A DNA stretch of 64,000 nucleotides from Christensenellaceae bacterium (GCA_022846035.1 AP025580.1:992001-1056000), one strand, 5' to 3'; counted from the first letter of the stretch, positions 17,798 to 25,029 are shown. A program made the numbers and translations. Notes: generated by a model from the letters alone, not told the origin.

Positions 17798-18421
17798 TTA
17801 TTTGTTGAGCAAAAGGAAATGATCATCCGGTGTTTTGGGCGGCAAATCCTGCAAGGGAAGCTCGCCCGGCCGGCGCAAATACCGTTGAAGCCATTTATTA
17901 AACGGCCAGATCGCCCTGATGGATTCCGGCAGTTCCTTATAGAAAAATTGATTTTTATCATATAAGGTAAGACGCATGGAGCCTTTTCCACTGTCTTTAG
18001 GCCCCAGGTCAACGAAAAAACCACGTATTTCCCGCCCCAAAAGGTTGTCCGCGCAGATCATGCAATATTTGCGCGTGAGGACGGTAGGCGGTATCCTGCG
18101 GCGGATAATGGACTCGATATGAAAGTCGCATTCGTAATAGACGCGCGTCATGTCATCTGGATAGAAAGTATAGGCGATCAGCTTTTTGATCACATTGCGT
18201 TCGTACCACAGAAACATCGTATCGTTTAGCTGCACATATTCCCAACCACTGCATACAGGACTCATTTGCAGCTTGGTCCGGTTTTTATTGGACAGGGAAA
18301 ACCACCCGTTAGGGGAATGGCCGCGTTTGATGATATACCTATCTTCAATCAGCCGGTTTAAATTTTCATTCATGTCTGTGCCGGAGAGGGCAAAGACGTC
18401 ATATATTTCCTGAGGGCTCAA
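17798..18421 (-). CDS. Unknown protein coupled to rqcH
   Basis: A 207-residue soluble protein I do not recognise. Residues 1-50 (PQEIYDVFALSGTDMNENLN, then RLIEDRYIIKRG) look like a small winged-helix; the rest is mixed alpha/beta with many aromatic and basic residues, and no catalytic motif, signal peptide or membrane segment. It starts at TTG 18421, overlapping the rqcH stop by four bases (TTGA), with GGAGGA 7 bases upstream, so translation is coupled to rqcH. The coupling hints at a role in, or co-expression with, ribosome-associated quality control, but this is inference only. The protein could equally be unrelated. Confidence 0.75.
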   Translation of the reverse strand: MSPQEIYDVFALSGTDMNENLNRLIEDRYIIKRGHSPNGWFSLSNKNRTKLQMSPVCSGWEYVQLNDTMFLWYERNVIKKLIAYTFYPDDMTRVYYECDFHIESIIRRRIPPTVLTRKYCMICADNLLGREIRGFFVDLGPKDSGKGSMRLTLYDKNQFFYKELPESIRAIWPFNKWLQRYLRRPGELPLQDLPPKTPDDHFLLLNK

Positions 18422-20175
18422 TGTATTTCCTCCGGTGCCGGAACATGTCCTTTTCCGGCGTCAACATATACGGTAAAATAATCGTCGTAAATCACTTTGC
18501 CGGGACGCGCGCCCGGTGGCTTTTTCAAATTTTTGCGCTGCGTATAGTCTACGGGGGTCTTGCCTGATTGCTTGGCGCGTGAATGAGCGGCGGCAAGCTC
18601 TGCGGCCATCACAATGGTATCGTCGTCAATATCGTCAAGCTCCACGCCATTCGTAAGCAGAAGCACGTGAGAACCGGGAATTTTCTGCGCGTGGAACCAG
18701 ATGTCTGTTTTGGACGCCAGCCGCATTGTGAGAATGTCGTTCTGGCGGTCGTTTTTGCCGACGAGAATCGTATAACCGCTTGGAGAAACGTAGGAAAGAG
18801 GCCGCGAAATGCTTTCCTCTTCCTTTTTGCTTTTACCTGGTGCGCTCAGATAGCCTGTACGCACGAGCGTATGCCTAATATCCGCTATTTCGTCCGTGGA
18901 TTCTGCATTTTCCGTGAAATGGAGAACGCCTTCCAAAAATTCGCGTTCTTCAAACGCCTGTTCCAGTTTTTCCGTATTCATCGCGGCGGCAGTCTTGAAT
19001 TTTGCAATCTTTTTATAAAGCTTTTGCGCTGTCTCCTGCGGCGTACGGGAAACATCAAGCGGGATGGTAATGGTCTGCCCGCTTTCATAGTCTATGGTTT
19101 CAAATGATTTCATTCCCTTGCGCAGCCGATAAATATTGGCGGTGATATAATCTGCGCGCTGCTGCAACTTATGCGCCTTTTGCGCGTCCTGCAGGCTTGA
19201 CTCGTAAATATGGATCAGCTTTTGAAGCTTGGAATAAAGCTTGCCGACCGTCTTTAAGAGCGCGTCGCGCTGCTGGGTTAAGCGGAAAATATCAAGGCGC
19301 CGGCTATAGTAATAATCGAGCATCCCACTGACGGAATCAAAATACAGACGCGTTTCCTGCGGATATGTCTCAAAAGGTACGCATGAAAAAAATACAGGAA
19401 GTTTATCGGCATTGAGCTGTACGCAGGGCTTGGGGTGCGCGAGCGAATCCTGCAGAAAATCCTGCACCGCGTAGGCGATCCTCTCGATTTGTTTTGTGGA
19501 AAGGGCGGTGGTCTCCTGCTCCGTTACGCCCGCGCGGTATAAAATTTCCTGCGCGGTTTGCAGGGAAAGACCGTCAAAGGACGATACGATATGTGACGTG
19601 ATTTTAGTAGCTTTCTTTGTCGTCAGGATCTCGCGAAGCGTACTTTGGGAAAGGTCCAGCGGGTTATATTTAACCTGCGGCGGATTTTCGTAGCGCACAC
19701 CGGGCAGGACCTGCCGTTTGCTGCTGACGTCTACGGACACACGGCGGATACTGTCCAGGATTTTGCCGTCTTCGTCCGTGAGGATGATATTGGAATATTT
19801 GCCCATGATTTCGATGATGAGCTTAAGCGTTATGGGATGCAGCATTTCATCTTTGGAAGCAAGCGTAAAGGTGACAACACGGTCAAGACCGTTCTGCCGA
19901 ATATCCAGGATATGCGCACCGCTCAGATATTTGCGCAGAAACATACAAAATACGGGCGGCGTTTTGGGATTGGGCTTGTTTTGCGAGGTAAGGTAAAGCG
20001 AGCAATCGCCGGCATCGGCGCAAAGCACAAGCTTTAAGGTTCCCTGACCGGCAGAATAAAGCTGCAGCACAACCTCTTCCTTGCCGGGCATCAGTATTTT
20101 TTGTATTTTCGCGTCGCTGAGCTTTTCCTGCAGTTCCTTGACGCATAGTTTTAAAGTTAAACCGTCTAATGTCAT
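18418..20175 (-). CDS. rqcH: Rqc2/NEMF family protein RqcH (NFACT)
   Basis: A 585-residue NFACT protein (also annotated as fibronectin-binding protein A). In Bacillus RqcH binds stalled 50S subunits and recruits tRNA-Ala to add C-terminal alanine tails. Seen: NFACT-N beginning TLDGLTLKLCVKELQEKL, the conserved DR pair in GLDRVVTFTLAS (~residue 98), a helix-hairpin-helix and coiled-coil middle (~250-430), and an NFACT-R domain with DIWFHAQKIPGSHVLL (~505-520). ATG 20175 has AGGAGA 6 bases upstream; an upstream extension to 20298 has no ribosome site and would cross the rph promoter. Confidence 0.93.
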   Translation of the reverse strand: MTLDGLTLKLCVKELQEKLSDAKIQKILMPGKEEVVLQLYSAGQGTLKLVLCADAGDCSLYLTSQNKPNPKTPPVFCMFLRKYLSGAHILDIRQNGLDRVVTFTLASKDEMLHPITLKLIIEIMGKYSNIILTDEDGKILDSIRRVSVDVSSKRQVLPGVRYENPPQVKYNPLDLSQSTLREILTTKKATKITSHIVSSFDGLSLQTAQEILYRAGVTEQETTALSTKQIERIAYAVQDFLQDSLAHPKPCVQLNADKLPVFFSCVPFETYPQETRLYFDSVSGMLDYYYSRRLDIFRLTQQRDALLKTVGKLYSKLQKLIHIYESSLQDAQKAHKLQQRADYITANIYRLRKGMKSFETIDYESGQTITIPLDVSRTPQETAQKLYKKIAKFKTAAAMNTEKLEQAFEEREFLEGVLHFTENAESTDEIADIRHTLVRTGYLSAPGKSKKEEESISRPLSYVSPSGYTILVGKNDRQNDILTMRLASKTDIWFHAQKIPGSHVLLLTNGVELDDIDDDTIVMAAELAAAHSRAKQSGKTPVDYTQRKNLKKPPGARPGKVIYDDYFTVYVDAGKGHVPAPEEIH

Positions 20176-20193
20176 AATTTTCTCCTGCTTATC

Positions 20194-20237
20194 ATTATAC
20201 CACAACAATTGAATGCGCAGGGAATGTATGCTAAAAT
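20194..20237. promoter_or_regulatory. Divergent promoters for rph and rqcH
   Basis: Plus strand: TTGAAT (20209-20214), 17-bp spacer with TGC extension, TAAAAT (20232-20237), for rph. Minus strand: extended TGG-TATAAT, with the -10 complement at 20194-20199, for rqcH. The two overlap, so they probably compete. Confidence 0.6.
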
Positions 20238-20264
20238 GATTGCAGCAAATCAAAGGGGAAAAAC

Positions 20265-20990
20265 ATGAGAAGAGATGGCAGAAACGCGAGGCAGGCAAGA
20301 CCGCTCGAAATCAGGATCAATGTATTGAAGAACGCGCAGGGAAGCGTGTTGATCAGCACCGGCGATACGCAGGTATTGTGCAGCGCTATGATCGAGGAAG
20401 GCGTACCGCCGTTCCTTACCGGAACAGGACAGGGCTGGCTGACGGCGGAATACGCAATGCTTCCGGCTTCCACACCGACGCGCAAAAAACGTAACGGCGC
20501 GAAGCCGGATGGGCGCGGGGTGGAAATACAGCGCCTGATCGGACGTTCGCTCAGAAGCGTATGCCGTTTCGCGGATATGGGGGAATATACGATTTACGTG
20601 GACTGCGACGTATGTAATGCAGACGGCGGAACACGGACGGCGTCCATTAGCGGAGCGTTTGTAGCCGTTGCTTTATGCGTTCAACAGGCGATTGAGCAAG
20701 GCTTGCTGCAACGATCGCCGCTTACGGGGCACGTGGCAGCGATTTCCGCTGGTATCGTGGATAACGAACCGTTGCTCGATCTTTGTTATCAGGAAGACAG
20801 CAGCGCGCAGGCCGATATGAATATGGTGGCGACAGACGATGGAAACATCGGGGAGATACAGGTGTGCGGCGAAAAACGCACGATTACCGAACAGGAGTTC
20901 GAGCAATTGAGAACATTGTGCAAGCAGGGCATTGCGGACATCATCGCAAAGCAAAAAGAAATTTTGAAAGGTGAGGGAATTAAGATATGA
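20265..20990 (+). CDS. rph: Ribonuclease PH
   Basis: A 241-residue phosphorolytic 3'-5' exoribonuclease that trims tRNA 3' ends. The protein opens MRRDGRNARQARPLEIRINV, and has SVLISTGDTQVLCSAMIEEG (~residues 27-46), the basic stretch GRGVEIQRLIGRSLRSV (~83-99), and the phosphate site region DCDVCNADGGTRTASISGAF (~113-132). AAAGGGG precedes ATG. It overlaps rdgB by four bases (ATGA), a common rph-rdgB pairing in Firmicutes. Confidence 0.95.
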   Translation: MRRDGRNARQARPLEIRINVLKNAQGSVLISTGDTQVLCSAMIEEGVPPFLTGTGQGWLTAEYAMLPASTPTRKKRNGAKPDGRGVEIQRLIGRSLRSVCRFADMGEYTIYVDCDVCNADGGTRTASISGAFVAVALCVQQAIEQGLLQRSPLTGHVAAISAGIVDNEPLLDLCYQEDSSAQADMNMVATDDGNIGEIQVCGEKRTITEQEFEQLRTLCKQGIADIIAKQKEILKGEGIKI

Positions 20991-21571
20991 GTAAACTGAT
21001 TATTGCGACGAACAACCAAGGAAAGGTCAAAGAAATCAAGGCGATCTTAGGCGGATTTTATGATGAAATCCTGTCTTTGAAAGACGCGGGGATCGTCGCG
21101 GACGTGGTAGAGGACGGCAAGACTTTCCATGAAAATGCAGCAAAAAAGGCCATCGAAATCAGCAGGATGGTAAGCGGAGACGTGCTTGCGGATGATTCGG
21201 GGCTGTGCGTGGACGTTCTTGACGGCGCGCCGGGCATTTATTCCGCGCGTTTTTCGGGCGAGGACGCAAATGATGAGAAAAACAACCAAAAGCTTTTGGA
21301 ACTGGTCAGGGATCAGGCAAACCGCGCCGCCAGATTCGTATGCGCGCTGGTGCTGGCAAACGGTGGCAGGGAAAAGCTTTATGTGGAAGAGTATGCAGAA
21401 GGTAGGATCATCGACGAGCCGCGCGGGGAAAACGGATTCGGATACGATCCGCTTTTCTATGTAGAAGAATACGGACAGACTTTTGCGCAGATTCCGGCAG
21501 AGGTAAAAAACAAGATCAGTCATCGCGCCAAGGCGCTGGATAAGCTGAAAAAGGAAGTTGAAAAGCTGTGA
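20987..21571 (+). CDS. rdgB: XTP/dITP diphosphatase (RdgB/HAM1)
   Basis: A 194-residue house-cleaning nucleotide pyrophosphatase that hydrolyses XTP, ITP and dITP to monophosphates. Motifs: IIATNNQGKVKEIKAIL at the N-terminus, the catalytic LADDSGLCVDVLDGAPGIYS (~residues 66-85), and GENGFGYDPLFYVEEYGQTF (~145-164). It overlaps both rph and the following phosphodiesterase gene by four bases, so three genes are translated as one coupled unit. Confidence 0.95.
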   Translation: MSKLIIATNNQGKVKEIKAILGGFYDEILSLKDAGIVADVVEDGKTFHENAAKKAIEISRMVSGDVLADDSGLCVDVLDGAPGIYSARFSGEDANDEKNNQKLLELVRDQANRAARFVCALVLANGGREKLYVEEYAEGRIIDEPRGENGFGYDPLFYVEEYGQTFAQIPAEVKNKISHRAKALDKLKKEVEKL

Positions 21572-22050
21572 GGGAATATATCCATGCGCTTGTGTTAAGC
21601 GATACGCACGGAAATAGCGATGCTGTAAAAGCCGTTCTTGCGGCATGCCCGCAGGCGGAGTATATTTTTCATTTGGGCGATTATGTCAGAGACGCCAGAT
21701 ATATTGATGAAAATATGCGGGCGCGGGTTTTTTCCGTGAAAGGAAATTGCGACATGGGGGAAGCTGCAAACGAATTTGAGGAAGTCGTTTTGGCAGGGCA
21801 AAAAATCATCCTGACGCACGGACATCTTTTGAAAGTGAAGTATTCTTATGAGAGGGCGTTTTACTATGCGCAGGAGCACGAAGCAAAGGCGATTATTTTC
21901 GGACACACGCACAGGCAGTACTGCGAGTATATTGACGGTATATGGATGATAAATCCGGGAAGCGCGGGAGAATCCGGCAGCGGCGGAATTGAATATGCGA
22001 CGCTCCTCATTAGCGATGTGGGAGTCGTGCCCAAATTGAAGAAAATTTGA
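21568..22050 (+). CDS. YfcE/MJ0936-type metallophosphoesterase
   Basis: A 160-residue calcineurin-like phosphodiesterase. Metal-binding motifs are in order: LVLSDTHGN (~residues 8-16), HLGDYV, VKGNCDMGE (~54-62), LTHGHLL (~79-85) and IIFGHTHRQY (~108-117). The start GTG overlaps the rdgB stop (GTGA). Members of this family act on small phosphodiesters in vitro; the physiological substrate is unknown, but the rph-rdgB-yfcE order is widely conserved. Confidence 0.9.
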   Translation: MREYIHALVLSDTHGNSDAVKAVLAACPQAEYIFHLGDYVRDARYIDENMRARVFSVKGNCDMGEAANEFEEVVLAGQKIILTHGHLLKVKYSYERAFYYAQEHEAKAIIFGHTHRQYCEYIDGIWMINPGSAGESGSGGIEYATLLISDVGVVPKLKKI

Positions 22051-22152
22051 CTATAAATCGCCAAACGGATGCTTTTTTACATAACGGCATACCGCCCAGA
22101 GGATAAATGCGGGAACGCCCAGAAACACAAGAACAAACAGTAATACGATCAT
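22051..22152 (-). CDS. 33-residue single-span membrane peptide
   Basis: A short gene with good signals: ATG at 22152 with GGGAG 8 bases upstream (two further in-frame ATGs lie at 22158 and 22161 but crowd that site). The product MIVLLFVLVFLGVPAFILWA plus VCRYVKKHPFGDL is one hydrophobic helix followed by a basic tail, the usual look of a small membrane regulator or toxin-like peptide. A minus-strand TATAAT (22176-22181) stands 24 bases before the start. It begins directly after the phosphodiesterase stop, convergent with it. No family is recognised. Confidence 0.55.
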   Translation of the reverse strand: MIVLLFVLVFLGVPAFILWAVCRYVKKHPFGDL

Positions 22153-22241
22153 CTTCATCATCTCCCTACAGCTATATTATAGGGTGAAAAAAATAAAGAT
22201 GGTGTTATGGAATGGCGATACGGAATTAAAATACGATAAAG

Positions 22242-22274
22242 AAAAGGCGGAAAAGAATTTCTTTTCCGCCTTTT
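22242..22274 (-). terminator. Terminator of the GT2 gene
   Basis: A 14-bp perfect stem: AAAAGGCGGAAAAG (22242-22255) with CTTTTCCGCCTTTT (22261-22274), 5-base loop. It is symmetrical enough to work on both strands; it lies 13 bases past the glycosyltransferase stop. Confidence 0.85.
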
Positions 22275-22286
22275 GGATTCTTGCCG

Positions 22287-23561
22287 TTATCCCTGGGATT
22301 GTTCGAAGTCCTCAATCGATTTGGCAATATTATGGGGAATCGGATCCCAGCCAATCTTCTTGAAGAGCGCTACAATTGAGATCGGGATATATGTGAGGAT
22401 GAACAAAGGGAATGTAAAGGTGTATAGTATTTTTTTGATCGGCTTGGCATGGATTTCTTTCCACTCGGTGATCGTGGTAATCACGCCCATGACAAACAAA
22501 ACAAGGTAGAAATTTAACACCGATGAAACAATAGCGGTGGCCGTCGTTGTGATGATAAGCATATTGACCCAGGTACCATGGAAAGCGCTGAGCATAAATG
22601 TCAAATTCATGAAAATACTTGCAAGCGTTACGAAGATCGCGGGAGCGACCGTAATAAACATATCATAACAACTGAAACGGCGCTCGACAGCAAAACCTTT
22701 CACAAGCTTTTTGCCATATTTACCAAGCACCTGGTAAAATCCTTTGGACCAACGCAAACGCTGTGTCCAGGACTGTTTCCATGTGCAGGGCTGTTCATCG
22801 TACAGCTTAGCGTTTCCGCAGTAGCCGATGGTTTCGCCCTGAATAACGTTATCCACGGAAAATTCAATATCTTCTGTCAGCAGATGATGCTTCCAGCCGT
22901 GGTTGGCGCGAATGATGTCATTGTGGATCAAAAATCCCGTACCGGAAATAGCGCAACTCGTATTTAAAAGGGTACGTGGATAGTTAAGATATTTGGACTC
23001 GCGCAGGAACCACAGGGAATAGCCGGCGGAAATCCAACTGGATGCATAGTTCTTGGAATTACGGTAGCAGGTGAGGATACGATAGCCTTTATCAAAGAAT
23101 TTATTCATTTCCGCAACAAAGTTTTCATCCAGGAGATTGTCTGCGTCGAAAACAAAATATCCCTCATAGGTATATGCGCCGTAATCCTGGGCAATCTGGT
23201 TTAAGACATAGCTTAGCGCGTAGCCTTTGCCGACATGCTGCGTATTGAAACGCTCATAAACGATTGCACCGGCCTCGCGCGATACGCTGGCCGTATCATC
23301 GGTGCAATTATCCGCCACAACAAAAATATCAATCAGGTTTTGTGGATATTTTTGTTTTTTGATACTGTCTATCAAATTGCCGATAACGGCGCTTTCGTTG
23401 CGCGCCGCGATGACGACTGCATACCGGTGATTCTGTTTTGCGGTCATAGGCATTGGTTTTTTGTGGAAAAGCGCTACCGCAACATAAATAATCTGATAAG
23501 CATACAACGCCGTAAACGCAATAAACAGCGCCGTATTAAAAGTACTGATAAACGATAACAA
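22287..23561 (-). CDS. Processive GT2 glycosyltransferase (membrane)
   Basis: A 424-residue membrane glycosyltransferase of family 2. An N-terminal membrane span (~residues 8-30), then the GT-A catalytic domain with VVIAARNESAVI, FVVADNCTDDT, FDADN (~150), TEDIEFS (~233) and the processive-enzyme motif QRLRWSKGF (~271-279), then three to four membrane spans. This is the layout of poly-N-acetylglucosamine, hyaluronan and cellulose synthases. The sugar cannot be read from sequence. No export or cyclic-di-GMP partner gene is adjacent. The start is TTG, with AAAGGA about 7 bases upstream; the leader is about 95 bases and contains inverted repeats. Confidence 0.85.
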   Translation of the reverse strand: MLSFISTFNTALFIAFTALYAYQIIYVAVALFHKKPMPMTAKQNHRYAVVIAARNESAVIGNLIDSIKKQKYPQNLIDIFVVADNCTDDTASVSREAGAIVYERFNTQHVGKGYALSYVLNQIAQDYGAYTYEGYFVFDADNLLDENFVAEMNKFFDKGYRILTCYRNSKNYASSWISAGYSLWFLRESKYLNYPRTLLNTSCAISGTGFLIHNDIIRANHGWKHHLLTEDIEFSVDNVIQGETIGYCGNAKLYDEQPCTWKQSWTQRLRWSKGFYQVLGKYGKKLVKGFAVERRFSCYDMFITVAPAIFVTLASIFMNLTFMLSAFHGTWVNMLIITTTATAIVSSVLNFYLVLFVMGVITTITEWKEIHAKPIKKILYTFTFPLFILTYIPISIVALFKKIGWDPIPHNIAKSIEDFEQSQG

Positions 23562-23578
23562 TTTTCAATCCTTTCCCC

Positions 23579-23598
23579 GATGTATCAAAATATACATC
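23579..23598 (-). promoter_or_regulatory. Inverted repeat in GT2 leader
   Basis: GATGTAT (23579-23585) - CAAAAT - ATACATC (23592-23598), a perfect 7-bp inverted repeat 18 bases upstream of the TTG start, in the transcribed leader. It may be an RNA hairpin or an operator. Confidence 0.35.
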
Positions 23599-23662
23599 AA
23601 GCCGTAAACTTTATTTATATGCCTAAAAATGGCATTCATTAACCATACATAAACCGTAACTG

Positions 23663-23691
23663 ATTATAATCACATTAAATTGGTTTTACAA
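23663..23691 (-). promoter_or_regulatory. GT2 gene promoter
   Basis: On the minus strand: TTGTAA (complement at 23686-23691), 17-bp spacer, TATAAT (complement at 23663-23668). The rest of 23692-23818 is AT-rich with no coding signal. Confidence 0.6.
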
Positions 23692-23818
23692 GTTGTTTTA
23701 ATGATAATTCAATAAATATTAATATTTATGATACAATTGCAGGAAATACTGGATAAATTTACCATTGCATAAATTACAAAAACTTTCTTTTGCAGACGAC
23801 AGATACTAGCGAAATGTG

Positions 23819-23847
23819 TTGACTTTTAGCGATCCGTTTGCTATAAT
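23819..23847 (+). promoter_or_regulatory. tRNA cluster promoter
   Basis: TTGACT (23819-23824), 17-bp spacer, TATAAT (23842-23847), a near-consensus promoter. The short leader holds a 7-bp hairpin GCGTAAA/TTTACGC (23876-23882 with 23890-23896) just before the first tRNA. Confidence 0.85.
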
Positions 23848-23903
23848 TTTTAATTGTCAGCCGAGGCGTAAATTATTGTTTTACGCGGCATATATCCGGT
23901 AAT

Positions 23904-23980
23904 GCGCCTGTAGCTCAGTTGGATAGAGCAACGGCCTTCTAAGCCGTGTGCCAGGGGTTCGAATCCCTTCAGGCGCGCCA
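23904..23980 (+). tRNA. tRNA-Arg(TCT)
   Basis: A complete cloverleaf: acceptor GCGCCTG/CAGGCGC, D-arm, anticodon loop CTTCTAA (anticodon TCT, reads AGA), T-arm GGGGTTCGAATCCCT, and encoded CCA at 23978-23980. Confidence 0.97.
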
Positions 23981-24000
23981 TTGAACAAATAAGCTACGTG

Positions 24001-24077
24001 GTGGGTATAGCCCAGTTGGTTAGAGCGCCAGGTTGTGGCCCTGGAGGCCGTGGGTTCGAATCCCACTACTCACCCCA
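24001..24077 (+). tRNA. tRNA-His(GTG)
   Basis: Acceptor GTGGGTA/TACTCAC, anticodon loop TTGTGGC (GTG), T-arm GTGGGTTCGAATCCCAC, discriminator C and encoded CCA (24075-24077). The base before it (24000) is G, supplying the histidine-specific G-1. Confidence 0.97.
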
Positions 24078-24099
24078 CTTTGTTTACGGAGAATGCGGC

Positions 24100-24122
24100 C
24101 ATGCGCGCGGCGCGCGCGCATG
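24100..24122 (+). repeat. Perfect GC hairpin between tRNA-His and tRNA-Gln
   Basis: CATGCGCGCG (24100-24109), loop GCG, CGCGCGCATG (24113-24122): a 10-bp perfect stem in the tRNA spacer, without a T tract. It is probably an RNA processing or pausing structure rather than a terminator. Confidence 0.6.
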
Positions 24123-24137
24123 ACTCAGCATCCGCGA

Positions 24138-24212
24138 TGGGGTATCGCCAAGCGGTAAGGCACAGGATTTTGATTCCTGCATTCGCTGGTTCAAATCCAG
24201 CTACCCCAGCCA
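24138..24212 (+). tRNA. tRNA-Gln(TTG)
   Basis: Acceptor TGGGGTA/TACCCCA, anticodon stem CAGGA/TCCTG with loop TTTTGAT (TTG, reads CAA), T-arm GCTGGTTCAAATCCAGC, encoded CCA at 24210-24212. Confidence 0.97.
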
Positions 24213-24242
24213 TTGAATAGTTGACGGTATATTAAAAAATAC

Positions 24243-24271
24243 TGTACAAGATATATGGTTCGTGATATAAT
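24243..24271 (+). promoter_or_regulatory. Possible separate promoter for tRNA-Lys
   Basis: TGTACA (24243-24248), 17-bp spacer, extended-TGA TATAAT (24266-24271). The -10 lies inside a small inverted repeat CGTGA...TCACG (24261-24279). Confidence 0.45.
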
Positions 24272-24293
24272 AATTCACGTTCCTCACAAAAAT

Positions 24294-24369
24294 GACCCAC
24301 TAGCTCAGTTGGCAGAGCACTTGACTTTTAATCAAGGTGTCCGGAGTTCGAATCTCCGGTGGGTCACCA
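24294..24369 (+). tRNA. tRNA-Lys(TTT)
   Basis: Acceptor GACCCAC/GTGGGTC, anticodon stem CTTGA/TCAAG with loop CTTTTAA (TTT), T-arm CGGAGTTCGAATCTCCG, discriminator A and encoded CCA (24367-24369). Confidence 0.97.
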
Positions 24370-24471
24370 TCGTACTTGAAATGCGAACACTTTTAAGAGG
24401 TTCGCATTTTTTATTAGTGTTCGCGTTGGAGCGGCATTGGGTCACCATTATACTTGAAACTCGAACACTTT
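24361..24471 (+). repeat. Imperfect 33-bp direct repeat of the tRNA-Lys 3' end
   Basis: 24361-24393 (tRNA-Lys tail GGGTCACCA plus the left arm of the terminator) is repeated at 24439-24471 with four substitutions. The second copy has no tRNA body. It may be a relic of a lost second tRNA or of a recombination event at the tRNA end. Confidence 0.75.
24379..24412 (+). terminator. Terminator of the tRNA cluster
   Basis: AAATGCGAAC (24379-24388) pairs with GTTCGCATTT (24400-24409), 11-base loop, six T. Confidence 0.85.
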
Positions 24472-24743
24472 CACGGGCGTTTGGGTTTTTTATTTTTTGC
24501 CGGTATCGCGGCCGCAAGCGCAAGTTTTTGTTTTCGGGAAAGACGCTTAATGGCGCATTCGCGGCGCATGGCTTCTTCCCTGGTTACAAAGCTTTCATAA
24601 TAAAATAATGAAACGGGGCGGCGTGACCTGGTATATTTGGCGCCTCTGCCCGCGTTGTGAAGCTCGATTCGCTTATTCAGGTCGTTGGTCCAGCCGGTAT
24701 ACAGCGTTCCGTCGGCACAACGAAGAATATAGGTGTAATTCAT
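24471..24743 (-). CDS. GIY-YIG domain protein (UPF0213/YhbQ-like)
   Basis: A 90-residue single GIY-YIG nuclease-fold protein. The hallmark is [20 protein letters not shown]: the tyrosines appear as YTYIL and LYTGW, followed by the conserved arginine (NKRIELHN) and a glutamate in [16 protein letters not shown]. Small stand-alone members of this family have unknown function, often supposed to act on DNA. The tail is lysine-rich. ATG 24743 has no Shine-Dalgarno sequence; a minus-strand TACAAT ends 7 bases before it, so the mRNA may be leaderless. The 3' end abuts the duplicated tRNA tail. Confidence 0.85.
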   Translation of the reverse strand: MNYTYILRCADGTLYTGWTNDLNKRIELHNAGRGAKYTRSRRPVSLFYYESFVTREEAMRRECAIKRLSRKQKLALAAAIPAKNKKPKRP

Positions 24744-24750
24744 AAAATTT

Positions 24751-24779
24751 ATTGTAACAAATCTGCAGGGAAAAGTCTA
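24751..24779 (-). promoter_or_regulatory. GIY-YIG gene promoter, possibly leaderless
   Basis: Minus strand: TAGACT (complement 24774-24779), 17-bp spacer, TACAAT (complement 24751-24756). The start codon is 7 bases past the -10, near the expected transcription start. Confidence 0.4.
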
Positions 24780-24787
24780 AGCGAACA

Positions 24788-24893
24788 AAAGAAAAGGCCC
24801 CCATGCCGGAGGCCGAGAGAAGAAATTTATGTAAACGCAAAAGCATTGTTTTTTGACTACCCCAGCCGTGGAACATATGACTGAGGTAGAATT
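24788..24893 (-). ncRNA. Candidate small RNA
   Basis: On the minus strand a TTGACT-17-TATTAT promoter (complements 24923-24928 and 24900-24905) would start an RNA near 24893. The RNA would hold a 9-bp hairpin (24881-24889 with 24857-24865, one G-U) and end at a G-C stem GGCCTCC/GGGGGCC (24808-24814 with 24796-24802) followed by TTTTCTTTT. There is no credible coding frame in the span. The 5' hairpin is also symmetrical on the plus strand, where TTGACT (24853-24858) 17 bases before TATGAC could be a promoter instead, so strand is uncertain. Confidence 0.3.
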
Positions 24894-25000
24894 TGTATGA
24901 TAATAATAACCGGCTTTCATGAAGTCAAAATGAAAAAAGTTTGAACAAATTGTTAAGACGGACGCCGCGTATCGTTTGATAAAGAATTCACGCGGGATAC

Positions 25001-25029
25001 TTGTGTTTCCTGATGTTTCCAGATAATAT
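25001..25029 (+). promoter_or_regulatory. Promoter of the alcohol dehydrogenase gene
   Basis: TTGTGT (25001-25006), 17-bp spacer, TAATAT (25024-25029), followed by about 95 bases of untranslated leader with no structure I recognise. Confidence 0.45.

Noticed and set aside
24095-24135. The GC hairpin between tRNA-His and tRNA-Gln as a terminator
   Set aside because: No T tract follows, and the tRNA-Gln just downstream has no obvious promoter of its own.
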